Source: Mucilaginibacter sp. PAMB04168
Lineage (GTDB): Bacteria > Bacteroidota > Bacteroidia > Sphingobacteriales > Sphingobacteriaceae
DNA: 64,000 nt
Assembly (NCBI RefSeq): GCF_039634365.2
Contig: NZ_CP155079.2
Span: 1,922,001-1,986,000 of the forward strand
Direction: 5' to 3'
Below, one piece after another: positions 1 through 7,747 of the stretch (the stretch's first letter is position 1; every line of letters starts with the position of its first letter). The notes beneath the pieces are model-generated. The model worked only from the letters and a program-made list of their open reading frames with translations. It did no database searches and was not told the DNA's origin. The position numbers and the translations under genes are program-made.

Positions 1-2
1 TC

Positions 3-569
3 ATTCCGCTGATGGTGGTGTCTGCTATATCTTACATTATTGCACGGGCGTTTAATCCGCACAATATGTACTGGCATACGCTTATTCACGAAAAAGAGGT
101 ATATCCGGATGCTGACTACAGCACATTGAACAACATACAACTGGAAAGCATTATTAACAAGCAGTATACGGCGTTAAACCGGGATATGCCGGTGTCTGAA
201 TTTTATAATATCTTATCGGCCAGTAACGCCAATATTTTTGCGGTGCTTAACAACCATCACCAGTTGGAGGGTGTGATATGGATGGACGAAATACGCAAGC
301 AACTGTTTAAGGCTAACCAACCTGATGCAGTAGTGGCCGACATAATGGTGCAACCTCCGGCTGTAATTAGCTACAGCCAGCCTGTAAGCAGCGTAATGAA
401 TGTATTTGACCAGTTGGATGTATGGCAGTTGCCTGTAATACGTGATGGTAAATTTGCAGGGTTTATATCTAAATCGGGCTTGCTTAACCAATACCGGCAA
501 GTGTTTATTCAACAGCACAAGGATGCTGATTTATTTGCAGCCCGTTCGGTACAGTCTCCGCACAGATAA
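3..569 (+). CDS. ClC-type chloride channel, C-terminal part with CBS pair (5' end outside window)
   Basis: This is the C-terminal part of a voltage-gated chloride channel / Cl-/H+ antiporter. The frame is open from the first bases of the window, so the start lies upstream. The visible part begins with the end of the last membrane helix (IPLMVVSAISYIIARAF) and then the typical NMYWHTLIHEKE linker. Two CBS modules follow, roughly residues 60-115 and 120-175 of the visible part; the second contains VADIMVQPPAVISYSQPVSS and LPVIRDGKFAGFISKSGLL. CBS pairs in this family usually bind nucleotides and gate the channel. The stop codon directly abuts the convergent mgtE stop codon. The family call rests on the linker plus CBS arrangement, since the pore is not visible. 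Confidence 0.85.
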   Translation: MPLMVVSAISYIIARAFNPHNMYWHTLIHEKEVYPDADYSTLNNIQLESIINKQYTALNRDMPVSEFYNILSASNANIFAVLNNHHQLEGVIWMDEIRKQLFKANQPDAVVADIMVQPPAVISYSQPVSSVMNVFDQLDVWQLPVIRDGKFAGFISKSGLLNQYRQVFIQQHKDADLFAARSVQSPHR

Positions 570-1931
570 TTAAATGTGCATAATAGACACCGCAATGGTA
601 AAGTAGATAATAAGCCCGGTAACATCAACCAGTGTGGCTACAAATGGGGCAGATGATGTGGCAGGGTCTAAGCCAAGGCGTTTAAGCAGTAATGGCAGCA
701 TGGAACCGGCTAATGATCCCCATAATACAATGCCAACCAGTGCCAAACCTACCGTTAAACCAACTGGTACCCAATGCGGACCATAAATATTGCTGAACAG
801 TGTCCACATAAATATTCTGAAAAAGCCAATAACTCCCAGTGTAACGCCCAGCAATAGGCCCGACAGGATCTCGCGGCGCATTACCCGCCACCAATCTTCC
901 ACCGTAACCTCGCCCAATGCCATGGCCTGTATGATGAGGGTTGATGCCTGTGAACCGCTGTTACCACCGCTTGATATAATTAGCGGAACAAATAACGCCA
1001 GCACCACCGCTTTTGCAATTTGCCCTTCAAAATACCCCATTGCCGTAGCCGTTAGCATTTCGCCCAGGAAAAGAATAATAAGCCAGCCTACACGTTTTTT
1101 AACCAGCTTAAGCAAGGGCATATCCAGGTAAGGCTCGTCCAGTGCTTCGGTACCACCAATTTTTTGTATGTCTTCGGTATACTCTTCGTTGGCTATCCAC
1201 AAAATATCATCAACCGTTACTATGCCCAGCAGTAGGTTGTTGTTGTCGGTAACGGGTAAAGCCACGCGGTTGTTCATCCTGAAGATGTTGATGGCTTCTT
1301 CCTGAGGGTCGTTCACTTTTAAAGAGATCAGCCGGTCGTCCATCAGGTCGCTTATTTTAGTGGCCGGGTCAACCAAAAGTATTTCGCGTATACGTATATC
1401 ATCCAGCAGGACACCGTTTTCGTCAATTACATAAATTACGTCGATGGTTTCGGAATTTTTACCATACCGCCTGATGTGCGAAAGTACCTGTACCACATCC
1501 CAGTTCTTTTTAACGGCGATGTAATCGGGGGTCATGAGCCGGCCAACGCTGTCTTCCTCATAACCCAGCAGGGCCAGGGCTTGCTTGCGGTCGTGCGGTG
1601 GCAGATGCAGTATGAGGTTCTTTACTGTGTCGCCGTGCATTTCACTAAACAGCGATGTGCGGTCGTCGGGCGGCAGCTCGTTGATCAGTTCTGCAATCTT
1701 TTTTCCTGAAAGTTTTTTGAGCAGGCGTTCCTGGGTAGGGAAGTCGAGAATACGGAAAACGTTTACCGCCCGGTTAAGCGAAAGCAGGTCGAGAAAAACA
1801 GGGCCATGCTCGGGCAGTTCGCCCATCAGTTCTTCCACCTCCGATATGTTTAGGTTGTTCAAATAGTCACGTAGCTGTTGTTTATCGTCGCTTTCCAGTA
1901 ACAGCTCTACTTGTTCAACCATTTCTTCCAT
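570..1931 (-). CDS. mgtE: Magnesium transporter MgtE
   Basis: Inner-membrane Mg2+ channel of 453 residues, the usual length. Domain order is that of MgtE: an acidic helical N domain (about residues 5-125, with LINELPPDDRTSLFSEM), a CBS pair (about 130-255), a plug helix and five membrane helices (about 280-450). The pore signatures GGNSGSQAST and DPATSSAPFVATLVDVTG are intact, and the Asp of DVTG is the expected Mg2+-coordinating residue. No riboswitch-like leader was recognised in the region upstream of the start. The gene faces the chloride channel gene with no bases between the two stop codons. Confidence 0.95.
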   Translation of the reverse strand: MEEMVEQVELLLESDDKQQLRDYLNNLNISEVEELMGELPEHGPVFLDLLSLNRAVNVFRILDFPTQERLLKKLSGKKIAELINELPPDDRTSLFSEMHGDTVKNLILHLPPHDRKQALALLGYEEDSVGRLMTPDYIAVKKNWDVVQVLSHIRRYGKNSETIDVIYVIDENGVLLDDIRIREILLVDPATKISDLMDDRLISLKVNDPQEEAINIFRMNNRVALPVTDNNNLLLGIVTVDDILWIANEEYTEDIQKIGGTEALDEPYLDMPLLKLVKKRVGWLIILFLGEMLTATAMGYFEGQIAKAVVLALFVPLIISSGGNSGSQASTLIIQAMALGEVTVEDWWRVMRREILSGLLLGVTLGVIGFFRIFMWTLFSNIYGPHWVPVGLTVGLALVGIVLWGSLAGSMLPLLLKRLGLDPATSSAPFVATLVDVTGLIIYFTIAVSIMHI

Positions 1932-2029
1932 ATCAGGCCCTCTTGTTTACATTTTTAGTGAATGTTTTCCGTTTACTTAACGCCCGCAAAAGTCGTTTAT
2001 TTTTTCAAATTTTAAGGTTGTTTTTATAT

Positions 2030-2037
2030 TATCTTTG
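2030..2037 (+). promoter_or_regulatory. Candidate Bacteroidota -7 promoter element for ychF
   Basis: TATCTTTG matches the Bacteroidota primary-sigma -7 consensus TAnnTTTG. It lies about 130 bases before the ychF start. A clear -33 TTG at the ideal distance is not visible, although a TTG lies closer at 2018-2020. The transcript would have a long leader. Confidence 0.45.
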
Positions 2038-2167
2038 CGGGAATTTTTGGTGGTGGTTATTGAGTTACTTTGTTATTAAGTTGATACAAGTAAGTTATTA
2101 AATAGTTGTAATATGAATTGCGCTATAAACCTCAATAACCTATGAGCCAATAACTAAAAAACGAAAA

Positions 2168-3265
2168 ATGGGTTTACAATGTGGTATAGTAGGTTTGCCA
2201 AACGTGGGCAAATCAACGCTTTTTAACTGTTTATCAAATGCCCGCGCACAGGCGGCCAACTTTCCTTTCTGTACAATTGAGCCCAATGTGGGTGTCATTA
2301 CCGTTCCGGATGAGCGCCTCACTAAGTTAACCGAACTGGTTAATCCGCAGCGCGTGGTGCCTAACGTAATTGAGATTGTTGATATTGCCGGTTTGGTAAA
2401 AGGCGCCAGTAAAGGTGAAGGCCTGGGTAACCAGTTTTTGGGCAATATCCGCGCAACCAACGCTATTATACACGTATTGCGTTGCTTTGACGATGATAAC
2501 GTAATACATGTTGACGGCTCTGTTGACCCGATACGCGACAAAGAAATTATTGATACTGAACTACAGTTGAAAGATTTAGATTCGGTTGAAAAGAAATTAC
2601 AAAAGATAGAGAAGGCCGCAAAAATTGGCGACAAGGATGCCAAAAAAGCGTTTGAAGTACTGAGCGTGTACAAAGATCATTTGCTTAGCGGTAAATCGGC
2701 CCGTACCGCACCGGTTGTTGAAGAAGACAGGGAACATATAGATGACCTTTGGTTGCTTACCGCCAAGCCGGTGATGTATGTATGTAACGTGGGCGAAAGC
2801 GATGTAAACACGGGTAATGCTTACGTTGAAAAAGTGCGTGACGCCGTTAAGGAAGAAAACGCCGAAGTGCTGATCATCTCTGCCCAAATTGAATCGGAAA
2901 TTGCACAACTGGAAACCTACGAAGAACGCCAGATGTTTTTGGAAGACTTAGGGTTGGAGCAATCAGGTGTTACTAAACTTATTAAAGCCGCTTATAAGCT
3001 GTTAAACCTAAGTACCTACTTTACTGCGGGTGTACAAGAAGTACGCGCCTGGACCATCACCAAAGGCTTTACAGCACCTCAAGCAGCCGGCGTTATTCAT
3101 ACCGATTTTGAGAAAGGCTTTATCCGTGCTGAAGTAATTAAATATGAAGACTTTGTAAAGTACGGTTCAGAAAATGCCTGCAAAGAAGCCGGCAAACTAA
3201 GCGTTGAAGGCAAGACCTATATTGTAGAGGATGGCGACATCATGCACTTCAGGTTCAACGTATAG
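2168..3265 (+). CDS. ychF: Redox-regulated ATPase YchF (Obg-like)
   Basis: Universal TRAFAC-class P-loop NTPase of 365 residues, full length. The protein starts MGLQCGIVGLPNVGKST, so the P-loop is at about residues 8-16. The G3 motif DIAGLVKGASKGEGLGN follows near residue 72. The helical insert covers about 115-200 and the usual NKxD is replaced by NVGE, as expected for this ATP-preferring family. A TGS-like domain closes the protein (about 280-365, with FTAGVQEVRAWT and GVIHTDFEKGFIRAEVI). Family members bind ribosomes and are linked to the oxidative stress response. The ATG lies after an A-rich leader without a strong Shine-Dalgarno. Confidence 0.96.
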   Translation: MGLQCGIVGLPNVGKSTLFNCLSNARAQAANFPFCTIEPNVGVITVPDERLTKLTELVNPQRVVPNVIEIVDIAGLVKGASKGEGLGNQFLGNIRATNAIIHVLRCFDDDNVIHVDGSVDPIRDKEIIDTELQLKDLDSVEKKLQKIEKAAKIGDKDAKKAFEVLSVYKDHLLSGKSARTAPVVEEDREHIDDLWLLTAKPVMYVCNVGESDVNTGNAYVEKVRDAVKEENAEVLIISAQIESEIAQLETYEERQMFLEDLGLEQSGVTKLIKAAYKLLNLSTYFTAGVQEVRAWTITKGFTAPQAAGVIHTDFEKGFIRAEVIKYEDFVKYGSENACKEAGKLSVEGKTYIVEDGDIMHFRFNV

Positions 3266-3272
3266 CGTTTCA

Positions 3273-3357
3273 GATCCAGGAACCAGGAGCCGGGAGCTAA
3301 GACTACAATATAAATAGGAAGTTTTCTCTTGGGTCGTGTTTCTTGGCTCTTGGTTCT
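3273..3357 (+). repeat. Inverted array of degenerate 7-base repeats between ychF and tRNA-Arg
   Basis: The left arm (3273-3303) reads as consecutive 7-mers gatccag, gaaccag, gagccgg, gagctaa. The right arm (3327-3357) reads tcttggg, tcgtgtt, tcttggc, tcttggt, the reverse-complement type. The arms can pair through GAACCAGGAGCC against GGCTCTTGGTTC with one G:U pair. The structure could end ychF transcription. Its right arm overlaps the likely promoter of the tRNA gene. Confidence 0.6.
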
Positions 3358-3375
3358 AAAAAAACAATATATTTG
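3343..3375 (+). promoter_or_regulatory. Promoter of the tRNA-Arg gene
   Basis: TATATTTG at 3368-3375 fits the TAnnTTTG -7 consensus, 10 bases before the tRNA. Possible -33 TTG elements lie at 3343-3345 and 3350-3352, within the heptamer-repeat arm. Spacing and position fit a short tRNA leader. Confidence 0.6.
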
Positions 3376-3385
3376 CACCCGCGAT

Positions 3386-3457
3386 GCTCCCGTAGTTCAA
3401 TGGATAGAATTATGGTTTCCGGTACCATCGATAGGGGTTCGAATCCCTTCGGGAGCA
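3386..3457 (+). tRNA. tRNA-Arg (anticodon CCG)
   Basis: A complete cloverleaf of 72 bases. Acceptor stem GCTCCCG pairs with CGGGAGC and A is the discriminator base. The anticodon stem ATGGT/ACCAT encloses the loop TTCCGGT, which gives anticodon CCG reading CGG codons. The T arm is AGGGG-TTCGAAT-CCCTT with one G:U pair. The 3' CCA is not encoded. Tracts next to tRNA genes are common insertion places for mobile DNA, and the accessory tract starts immediately after this gene. Confidence 0.95.
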
Positions 3458-3461
3458 CATT

Positions 3462-3496
3462 AAAGCGCTTTGGGATTGTCCTGAAGCGCTTTTTTA
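3462..3496 (+). terminator. Rho-independent terminator after tRNA-Arg
   Basis: Stem AAAGCGCTT (3462-3470) pairs with AAGCGCTTT (3484-3492) and is followed by a T run. It lies five bases after the tRNA. Confidence 0.8.
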
Positions 3497-3625
3497 TTGG
3501 ATGTGTATAGTTATTAATCAATCTAAACTGCAGTTCTTGTTTACGACTGCCAACTTGGTAAGTCTAACCCGATAGAGCAAATGGCAGTGCCAGCACGGTC
3601 AGAACCATTGCTGTGGTATCCCCAC

Positions 3626-3847
3626 TTACTTAACGAGCTTCTCAAAATCGATTTCTGGGTCCTCATCGCCATAATAAGAGACGATGCCATATTTGAATGC
3701 AACATGACAGAAGCTTAATCCATATTTGCGATAATATTGCTTGAAGAACTTTGTGTTCATCCGGTTCAGTTCTTTAGATAGCTTATCATAAGTGGTTTTA
3801 CGTTGTTTAATTAAATAATCATTCAAGCTCTCGCGCAACTTGCTCAT
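3626..3847 (-). CDS. Small hypothetical protein, Lys/Tyr-rich
   Basis: Predicted 73-residue protein starting MSKLRESLNDYLIKQRKT and ending DPEIDFEKLVK. I recognise no family. It is basic in the N-terminal two thirds and acidic at the end, with no signal or membrane segment. It opens the gene-poor tract downstream of the tRNA, where several neighbours are broken, so it could itself be a fragment. The evidence is the open frame and protein-like composition only. Confidence 0.4.
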   Translation of the reverse strand: MSKLRESLNDYLIKQRKTTYDKLSKELNRMNTKFFKQYYRKYGLSFCHVAFKYGIVSYYGDEDPEIDFEKLVK

Positions 3848-3885
3848 CTGAGCTAGACTATCTCTCAGGTGATTTCGAACAATAA

Positions 3886-4071
3886 CCTATCAAAGAAGCT
3901 TGGTTCGTAATTCTTCCAGCTAAGCGGAAAGTGAAAGGCTTTAAGTCTCATCAGGAGTACTTAACCTTAATTAAACAGATGGGACTTCCCTACGAGCCTG
4001 AGTTATACAGAATGAGCGATATATTTGACTACTTTGATCGCTATGGCTATATCAACTGGAAGAAGCTGTAA
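3886..4071 (+). pseudogene. 5'-truncated coding remnant, unknown family
   Basis: The frame is open after an in-frame TAA at 3883-3885 but has no start codon near its beginning. It reads as a plausible protein end: AWFVILPAKRKVKGFKSHQE, then a segment rich in Tyr and Asp, ending YGYINWKKL and a TAA. The only internal ATGs come late. This suggests the 3' end of a gene whose beginning was deleted or replaced by the minus-strand gene next to it. I do not recognise the family. Confidence 0.4.
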
Positions 4072-4080
4072 TGGAATTGA

Positions 4081-4356
4081 TTAGCCAACTACTGACATTA
4101 GTATATAATAGCCAGGGGTATTCCTTCTCTCGTCTAAAGTAAGCTTCAGGCCATCAAATTGTACACTTCGTTTAAGGTAGTACATGAACCCTGGGTATCC
4201 TTTTACAGTCTTAATATCTCCAGCTTGCCACAGCTGGTCTGTCAGCAATTCCCGTTCTGAATACAGGCGCAATACATTGTAAGCATGAATTGCAAACTTA
4301 GCCTGAACCTGGTTGTTAGGGTTTAACGTTATTTTATAATAAGCAGTTATAAACAT
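4081..4356 (-). CDS. Hypothetical protein, divergent from AlkB-like gene
   Basis: Predicted 91-residue protein starting MFITAYYKITLNPNNQVQAK and ending GYYILMSVVG. No signal peptide or membrane helix is evident and I recognise no domain. Its ATG (4354-4356, read on the minus strand) lies only six bases from the ATG of the plus-strand AlkB-like gene, so each promoter must lie inside or overlap the other gene. Composition is protein-like. Confidence 0.45.
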   Translation of the reverse strand: MFITAYYKITLNPNNQVQAKFAIHAYNVLRLYSERELLTDQLWQAGDIKTVKGYPGFMYYLKRSVQFDGLKLTLDERRNTPGYYILMSVVG

Positions 4357-4362
4357 TTGAGA

Positions 4363-5016
4363 ATGGAAACAGCAGTGCCCGGTTTATTTTTGTACCCTGA
4401 TTTTATTGACGAGGCCAGAGAAGAGCAGTTGTTAAACGAAATTGACAGCCAAACTTGGATTGTAGATTATTTAAGAAGACTGCAATATTACGGCTATCGC
4501 AATGAACTGGACAAACCCTATGATTTGATACCTTTTCCGGTCACCATGCCGCCACTGATGCACCAACTATCCCAGGAAATGGTGGAGAAGAGTATCATAC
4601 TGCTACAGCCGGATCAGGTAATTATTAACGAATATGTTCCGGGTGAGGGCATCAAGCCCCATAAGGACAGGGCTTACTACGAAAATCAGATCTGTGGCGT
4701 AAACCTTGGAAGCGGCTGCATCATGCGGTTTATCAGGGGTAAGAACGAGGAAGTGATAGACGTGGAAATTCCCAGACGCTCTGTATACGTTATGCAGGAT
4801 GACGCCCGTAAAAAGTGGAAGCATGCAATCCCACCCAGGAAGAAAGATAATATAGACGGCAACATGAAGCACCGCGAAAGAAGGGTATCTATTACATACC
4901 GTAAAGTCAAACCTAAAAAAGTACGCCCTATCAATCCCGAGGGTAAAGTTGCTAAACTGTTAGACGAGACATTTGGTATAAGCCTTGAGCAACTAAAAGA
5001 CTTAGGCTTAGCTTAA
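4363..5016 (+). CDS. AlkB-like 2-oxoglutarate/Fe(II) dioxygenase
   Basis: Predicted 217-residue AlkB-family dioxygenase. Such enzymes oxidatively demethylate alkylated nucleic-acid bases or modify other substrates. The double-stranded beta-helix signatures are present: PGLFLYPDFI at the start, the iron ligands H100-x-D102 (in GIKPHKDRAYY) and H154 (in KKWKHAIPP), and the 2-oxoglutarate-binding Arg region RRVSITYR near the end. The ATG at 4363 is preferred over the in-frame TTG at 4357 because AlkB-like proteins start just before the PGLxLxxDF motif. The gene sits alone in a decayed tract, so its substrate cannot be inferred from neighbours. Confidence 0.85.
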   Translation: METAVPGLFLYPDFIDEAREEQLLNEIDSQTWIVDYLRRLQYYGYRNELDKPYDLIPFPVTMPPLMHQLSQEMVEKSIILLQPDQVIINEYVPGEGIKPHKDRAYYENQICGVNLGSGCIMRFIRGKNEEVIDVEIPRRSVYVMQDDARKKWKHAIPPRKKDNIDGNMKHRERRVSITYRKVKPKKVRPINPEGKVAKLLDETFGISLEQLKDLGLA

Positions 5017-5040
5017 TGATTATACACAGTCGTTGAACTT

Positions 5041-5347
5041 ATGATTACACCCCAATTTTGGCAGAAAGAAGTAATCAATGCGCTGGTGGGAGGTTTGGAA
5101 GTTTACCTGACTCTTTACAAGTCGAAATAGCTCACATGAATTCTTTAAGCAATGATTTTTACAGAGGCTACAAGTGCAAACCACATTAGTTGATAGTTAC
5201 CATGTGCCTTACTAAATTGAGTTTACAGAGCCAGAGCAAAGCTACATATGGCTTATGCCTGTAAAGGAAAAACTGAAGTTTGACAAGCCATTTGAACCCG
5301 TGAGAGCATTACAGCCAATCAATGGTGTACAGGGTAGCTTGTTTTGA
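5041..5347 (+). pseudogene. Decayed coding region with frameshifts and in-frame stop
   Basis: Three reading frames carry protein-like pieces in order. First, 5041-5130 encodes MITPQFWQKEVINALVGGLE and nine more residues to a stop. Second, a different frame over about 5097-5186 reads SLPDSLQVEIAHMNSLSNDF then YRGYKCKPH and a stop. Third, another frame from about 5156 reads LQVQTTLVDSYHVPY, then a TAA at 5213-5215, then IEFTEPEQSYIWLMPVKEKL to a stop at 5345-5347. Together this looks like one gene with two frameshifts and one nonsense codon. The family is not recognised. Chance open frames are the alternative explanation. Confidence 0.4.
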
Positions 5348-5398
5348 CAAGCTGAATTGTTTGTTACATCTGCTAAGAAGTGTTATCTTGCCTCAGCA

Positions 5399-5692
5399 AT
5401 GAAATCTAAACTGCCTACATCCTTAATCATCTTTATCGTAACGCTCACGCTTACAGTAGGAGTATTTGCTGCAACTATATTATTTCATAGATTGCATTGG
5501 GATACTAAAAACTTAATCTACCTAGGCTTCACTCAGTTCCTTGTAGCTGTATTCGCACCAGTCGGTATTTATGCTGCTGTAAAGCAGTATTCAGATCAGT
5601 CAATTCCTAGAAGAAGGAACAAAGTAGGTTTATGGGGTAACATAATACTATTAGTCTTCACTGTAGCAATTATGGTTTATGCACTTGTGTAG
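5399..5692 (+). CDS. Small membrane protein with three helices
   Basis: Predicted 97-residue protein. Three hydrophobic segments are visible at about residues 7-28, 36-58 and 76-97, joined by short charged loops, including SDQSIPRRRNK before the last helix. By the positive-inside rule that basic loop should be cytoplasmic. The ATG at 5399 (MKSKLPTSLIIF) is preferred over a frame start 14 codons upstream because the signal-like helix follows it directly. No known family is recognised. Confidence 0.5.
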   Translation: MKSKLPTSLIIFIVTLTLTVGVFAATILFHRLHWDTKNLIYLGFTQFLVAVFAPVGIYAAVKQYSDQSIPRRRNKVGLWGNIILLVFTVAIMVYALV

Positions 5693-5916
5693 TATACAAG
5701 AGCACACTGTTTAAGTGATACGAAGGTTTTTCCAGAAACACTAGCTTATTAAATCTTATTATATATAGAGATAAGGGGTATTTAACTCCCATTACCATTC
5801 CTTAACTTATATAAAGCTAGTCAAGCGCTCAATTCATTCTTTAAAAGTTAAGCAGGGTAATCAACGAATAAAGCTATTAGCAACCTTAAGAATACCACTT
5901 ATAATACTTTATTAAG

Positions 5917-6231
5917 ATGACGGAATGGAAAGCAGCGGGCTGGGTGTTTGCAGTATTGGCAATACCAGGAATCGGTTTAGGCTTTTACTTAAGCCGTGAG
6001 AAACACCTCACGGCATCTTATGGGCACTGCAAACTTGATTATATGTACCGTAGCAGCACTGATACCTTAAGCGAAAGCTACCGGTCTAGCCAGCGAGCCT
6101 TTGGCAAATGCTTGTGCGAGTTATACCTTATCAAACCTGATAGTACTCTAGGAAGGCTTATTGTTGGCAATCCCAATACGGTTATCCTGTACCACCAGAT
6201 AGCACGCATTCGACTATATACAAAAGCTTAG
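5917..6231 (+). CDS. Hypothetical membrane-anchored protein, possibly frameshifted at the end
   Basis: Predicted 104-residue protein with one N-terminal membrane segment (GWVFAVLAIPGIGLGFYL) and a soluble Cys-containing part (KCLCELYLIKP). No family is recognised. Directly after and overlapping its stop, another frame (6228-6287) continues as LDTLIKYRREVFDPVVYWD before a stop. That suggests a one-base shift has cut off a longer C terminus. About 225 bases before this gene (5693-5916) show nothing recognisable. Confidence 0.4.
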   Translation: MTEWKAAGWVFAVLAIPGIGLGFYLSREKHLTASYGHCKLDYMYRSSTDTLSESYRSSQRAFGKCLCELYLIKPDSTLGRLIVGNPNTVILYHQIARIRLYTKA

Positions 6232-6353
6232 ACACACTGATTAAGTACCGCAGGGAGGTGTTTGATCCTGTTGTATATTGGGATTGAGTGCAACATCTAG
6301 GATTAAAGCGTTTATATCGTATACCTGGTTTAAGGGTAAATGTTGCAGCTTAG

Positions 6354-6845
6354 TTAGCTCTTAGTCGTATCTATCCTTCTTACAGGTGATGGTTCACCTT
6401 GAAAACATTTGCAACCAGGGTAAGCAACTCGAAGAGGATAGATTAAGCCATGGCTTATTCCGTAATTTCTGAAAGTAGGACTACCATTATGAACCTCCAA
6501 TTTGCCTTCGACTCCTACTAACTTTCCCTTATAACGTATAGCTTTTGTGCTGGAAGCTTTGGTGAACATATACACCCTTGATTGGGTCTTGTCACTACCC
6601 AACGTTAACAGTGCGTAACCTGACCTTATGATAGCAACTTTAGATACTACACCTACAAAGGAGGCATTCTCTCCTTTGAATTGAAGAGCCTTGTAAGGCT
6701 TAATCATATATCGTACGGAATCTTTGGTAACTTCAATCCAGCCTTCGCTTTCTTTCAAACCCTGCTTGGTAATTCCGACAGGCGTTTGCGCTGATGCTTT
6801 ACAAGTGAACAATGCTACAAAGGCTATGATAAGCAGGCGTTTCAT
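6354..6845 (-). CDS. Secreted hypothetical protein
   Basis: Predicted 163-residue exported protein. A clean Sec signal peptide (MKRLLIIAFVALFTCKASAQ) ends in ASAQ with likely cleavage around residue 20. The mature part has alternating short beta-type segments, such as FVGVVSKVAIIRSGYALLTL and YKGKLVGVEGKLEVHNG, and a late CKCFQG motif. The beta-rich pattern recalls an OB-like or lipocalin-like fold, but this is only an impression. No close family is recognised. Confidence 0.6.
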   Translation of the reverse strand: MKRLLIIAFVALFTCKASAQTPVGITKQGLKESEGWIEVTKDSVRYMIKPYKALQFKGENASFVGVVSKVAIIRSGYALLTLGSDKTQSRVYMFTKASSTKAIRYKGKLVGVEGKLEVHNGSPTFRNYGISHGLIYPLRVAYPGCKCFQGEPSPVRRIDTTKS

Positions 6846-6889
6846 ACTATGAAGATAAGGAAAGATTGCTACATTGCAGTAAGTAAGCT

Positions 6890-7108
6890 ATGAGCAGGTT
6901 AAGTAAGTCGCTATTATATACGTTTAGATTTTTAAGCATCACTCTTAACATAGCGGCTGTGCTGATGCTCTTGCTATTAACTAGTTCGAGCCATAAGGTA
7001 CCCCAGTCAACCTGGAATGGTGCATTCATGGCATCAGGGGTAACTTTAATGCTAAACTACATAAGCTTCAAAGTAAAAGCTAAGTATAACAACCAAATCA
7101 ATGCTTGA
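6890..7108 (+). CDS. Small protein with two membrane helices
   Basis: Predicted 72-residue protein. Two hydrophobic stretches are visible: RFLSITLNIAAVLMLLLLTS (about residues 13-32) and about 45-58 (FMASGVTLMLNYIS). The C terminus is basic and hydrophilic. A minus-strand open frame in the same place (6847-7029) looks like a shadow. No family is recognised. Confidence 0.4.
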   Translation: MSRLSKSLLYTFRFLSITLNIAAVLMLLLLTSSSHKVPQSTWNGAFMASGVTLMLNYISFKVKAKYNNQINA

Positions 7109-7182
7109 TGCTGATACACATCTTTCCAAACAGATGTAAACGCTTTAGCTTGTAAACGGAATATGCTACTTTAGACACTCAT

Positions 7183-7664
7183 ATGGGCCTACTCAATCGA
7201 CTCTTTAGCAAACGCCTACCTAAGCCAAATACACTATTAGGTATGGTTCTTTTACCTGATGAGCCATTGTTTTCCTTAAACGCCTGGTTGAAGATTACCG
7301 TCTTTATTACAGTGAAGTCATAGATCCAGATGACAACGTATCATCAGCATTCAAATTACAAGGTGAACAGATAGGGCTAATGAATATCAACGGTCCGGTG
7401 CCAGCTGATGATATTGCGGAAACAGCACAATACACTTATAGCTGGAAACATGCAAGCGAAGATTTAAAAGACCAAAAAGCCCATATCATCATTGCCATCA
7501 TAGATGGTAGTTATGATATAGTTAAACGCTTTAAGCTGCAAACCCAACTCATTTGCAGTGTGCTCAGAATAGGCGTTTACATTAGAGAGCAATCGCTACT
7601 TATACCCAAAGAGCAATACTTGCGAGACGCACAGGACATCAGAAGCACAGCCTTACCAACGTAG
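7183..7664 (+). pseudogene. DUF4261-family gene, frameshifted
   Basis: The ATG at 7183 opens a frame reading MGLLNRLFSKRLPKPNTLLG, then MVLLPDEPLFSLN, after which the frame runs out of sense and stops. The next frame takes over at about 7270-7282 with KRLVEDYRLYYSEVIDPDDN and continues through NGPVPADDIAETAQYTYSW, KAHIIIAIIDGSYDIVKRFK and EQSLLIPKEQYL to a stop at 7664. The order GMVLL..., AETAQYTYSW, Lys-Ala-His and LLIPKEQYL fits my memory of the DUF4261 family. A single-base indel near 7275 would restore one gene. The C terminus also ends early for the family. Confidence 0.6.
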
Positions 7665-7705
7665 ATGCTGTAAATAAAGACTTGAAAAGACAAAAATTTC
7701 AGGGA

Positions 7706-7747
7706 CATTATCTCTGCCGAATATGGATATAATCGGTAGAGATAATG
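7706..7747. repeat. 15-base inverted repeat at the edge of the accessory tract
   Basis: CATTATCTCTGCCGA (7706-7720) is repeated in inverted form as TCGGTAGAGATAATG (7733-7747), with one G:U-type mismatch and a 12-base loop. It lies 57 bases beyond the stop of the minus-strand lipoprotein gene, so it may be that operon's terminator, though no T run follows on the minus strand. It also marks the junction between decayed tract and PUL 1. Confidence 0.6.

Noticed and set aside
1932..2167. Mg2+ riboswitch upstream of mgtE
   Set aside because: The short region upstream of mgtE shows no recognisable conserved riboswitch core.
3303..3521. Minus-strand frame across tRNA-Arg
   Set aside because: It runs through the tRNA and its terminator; a translated tRNA is not a credible protein.
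6847..7029. Minus-strand frame opposite the small two-helix membrane protein
   Set aside because: It overlaps the more plausible plus-strand gene and looks like its shadow.
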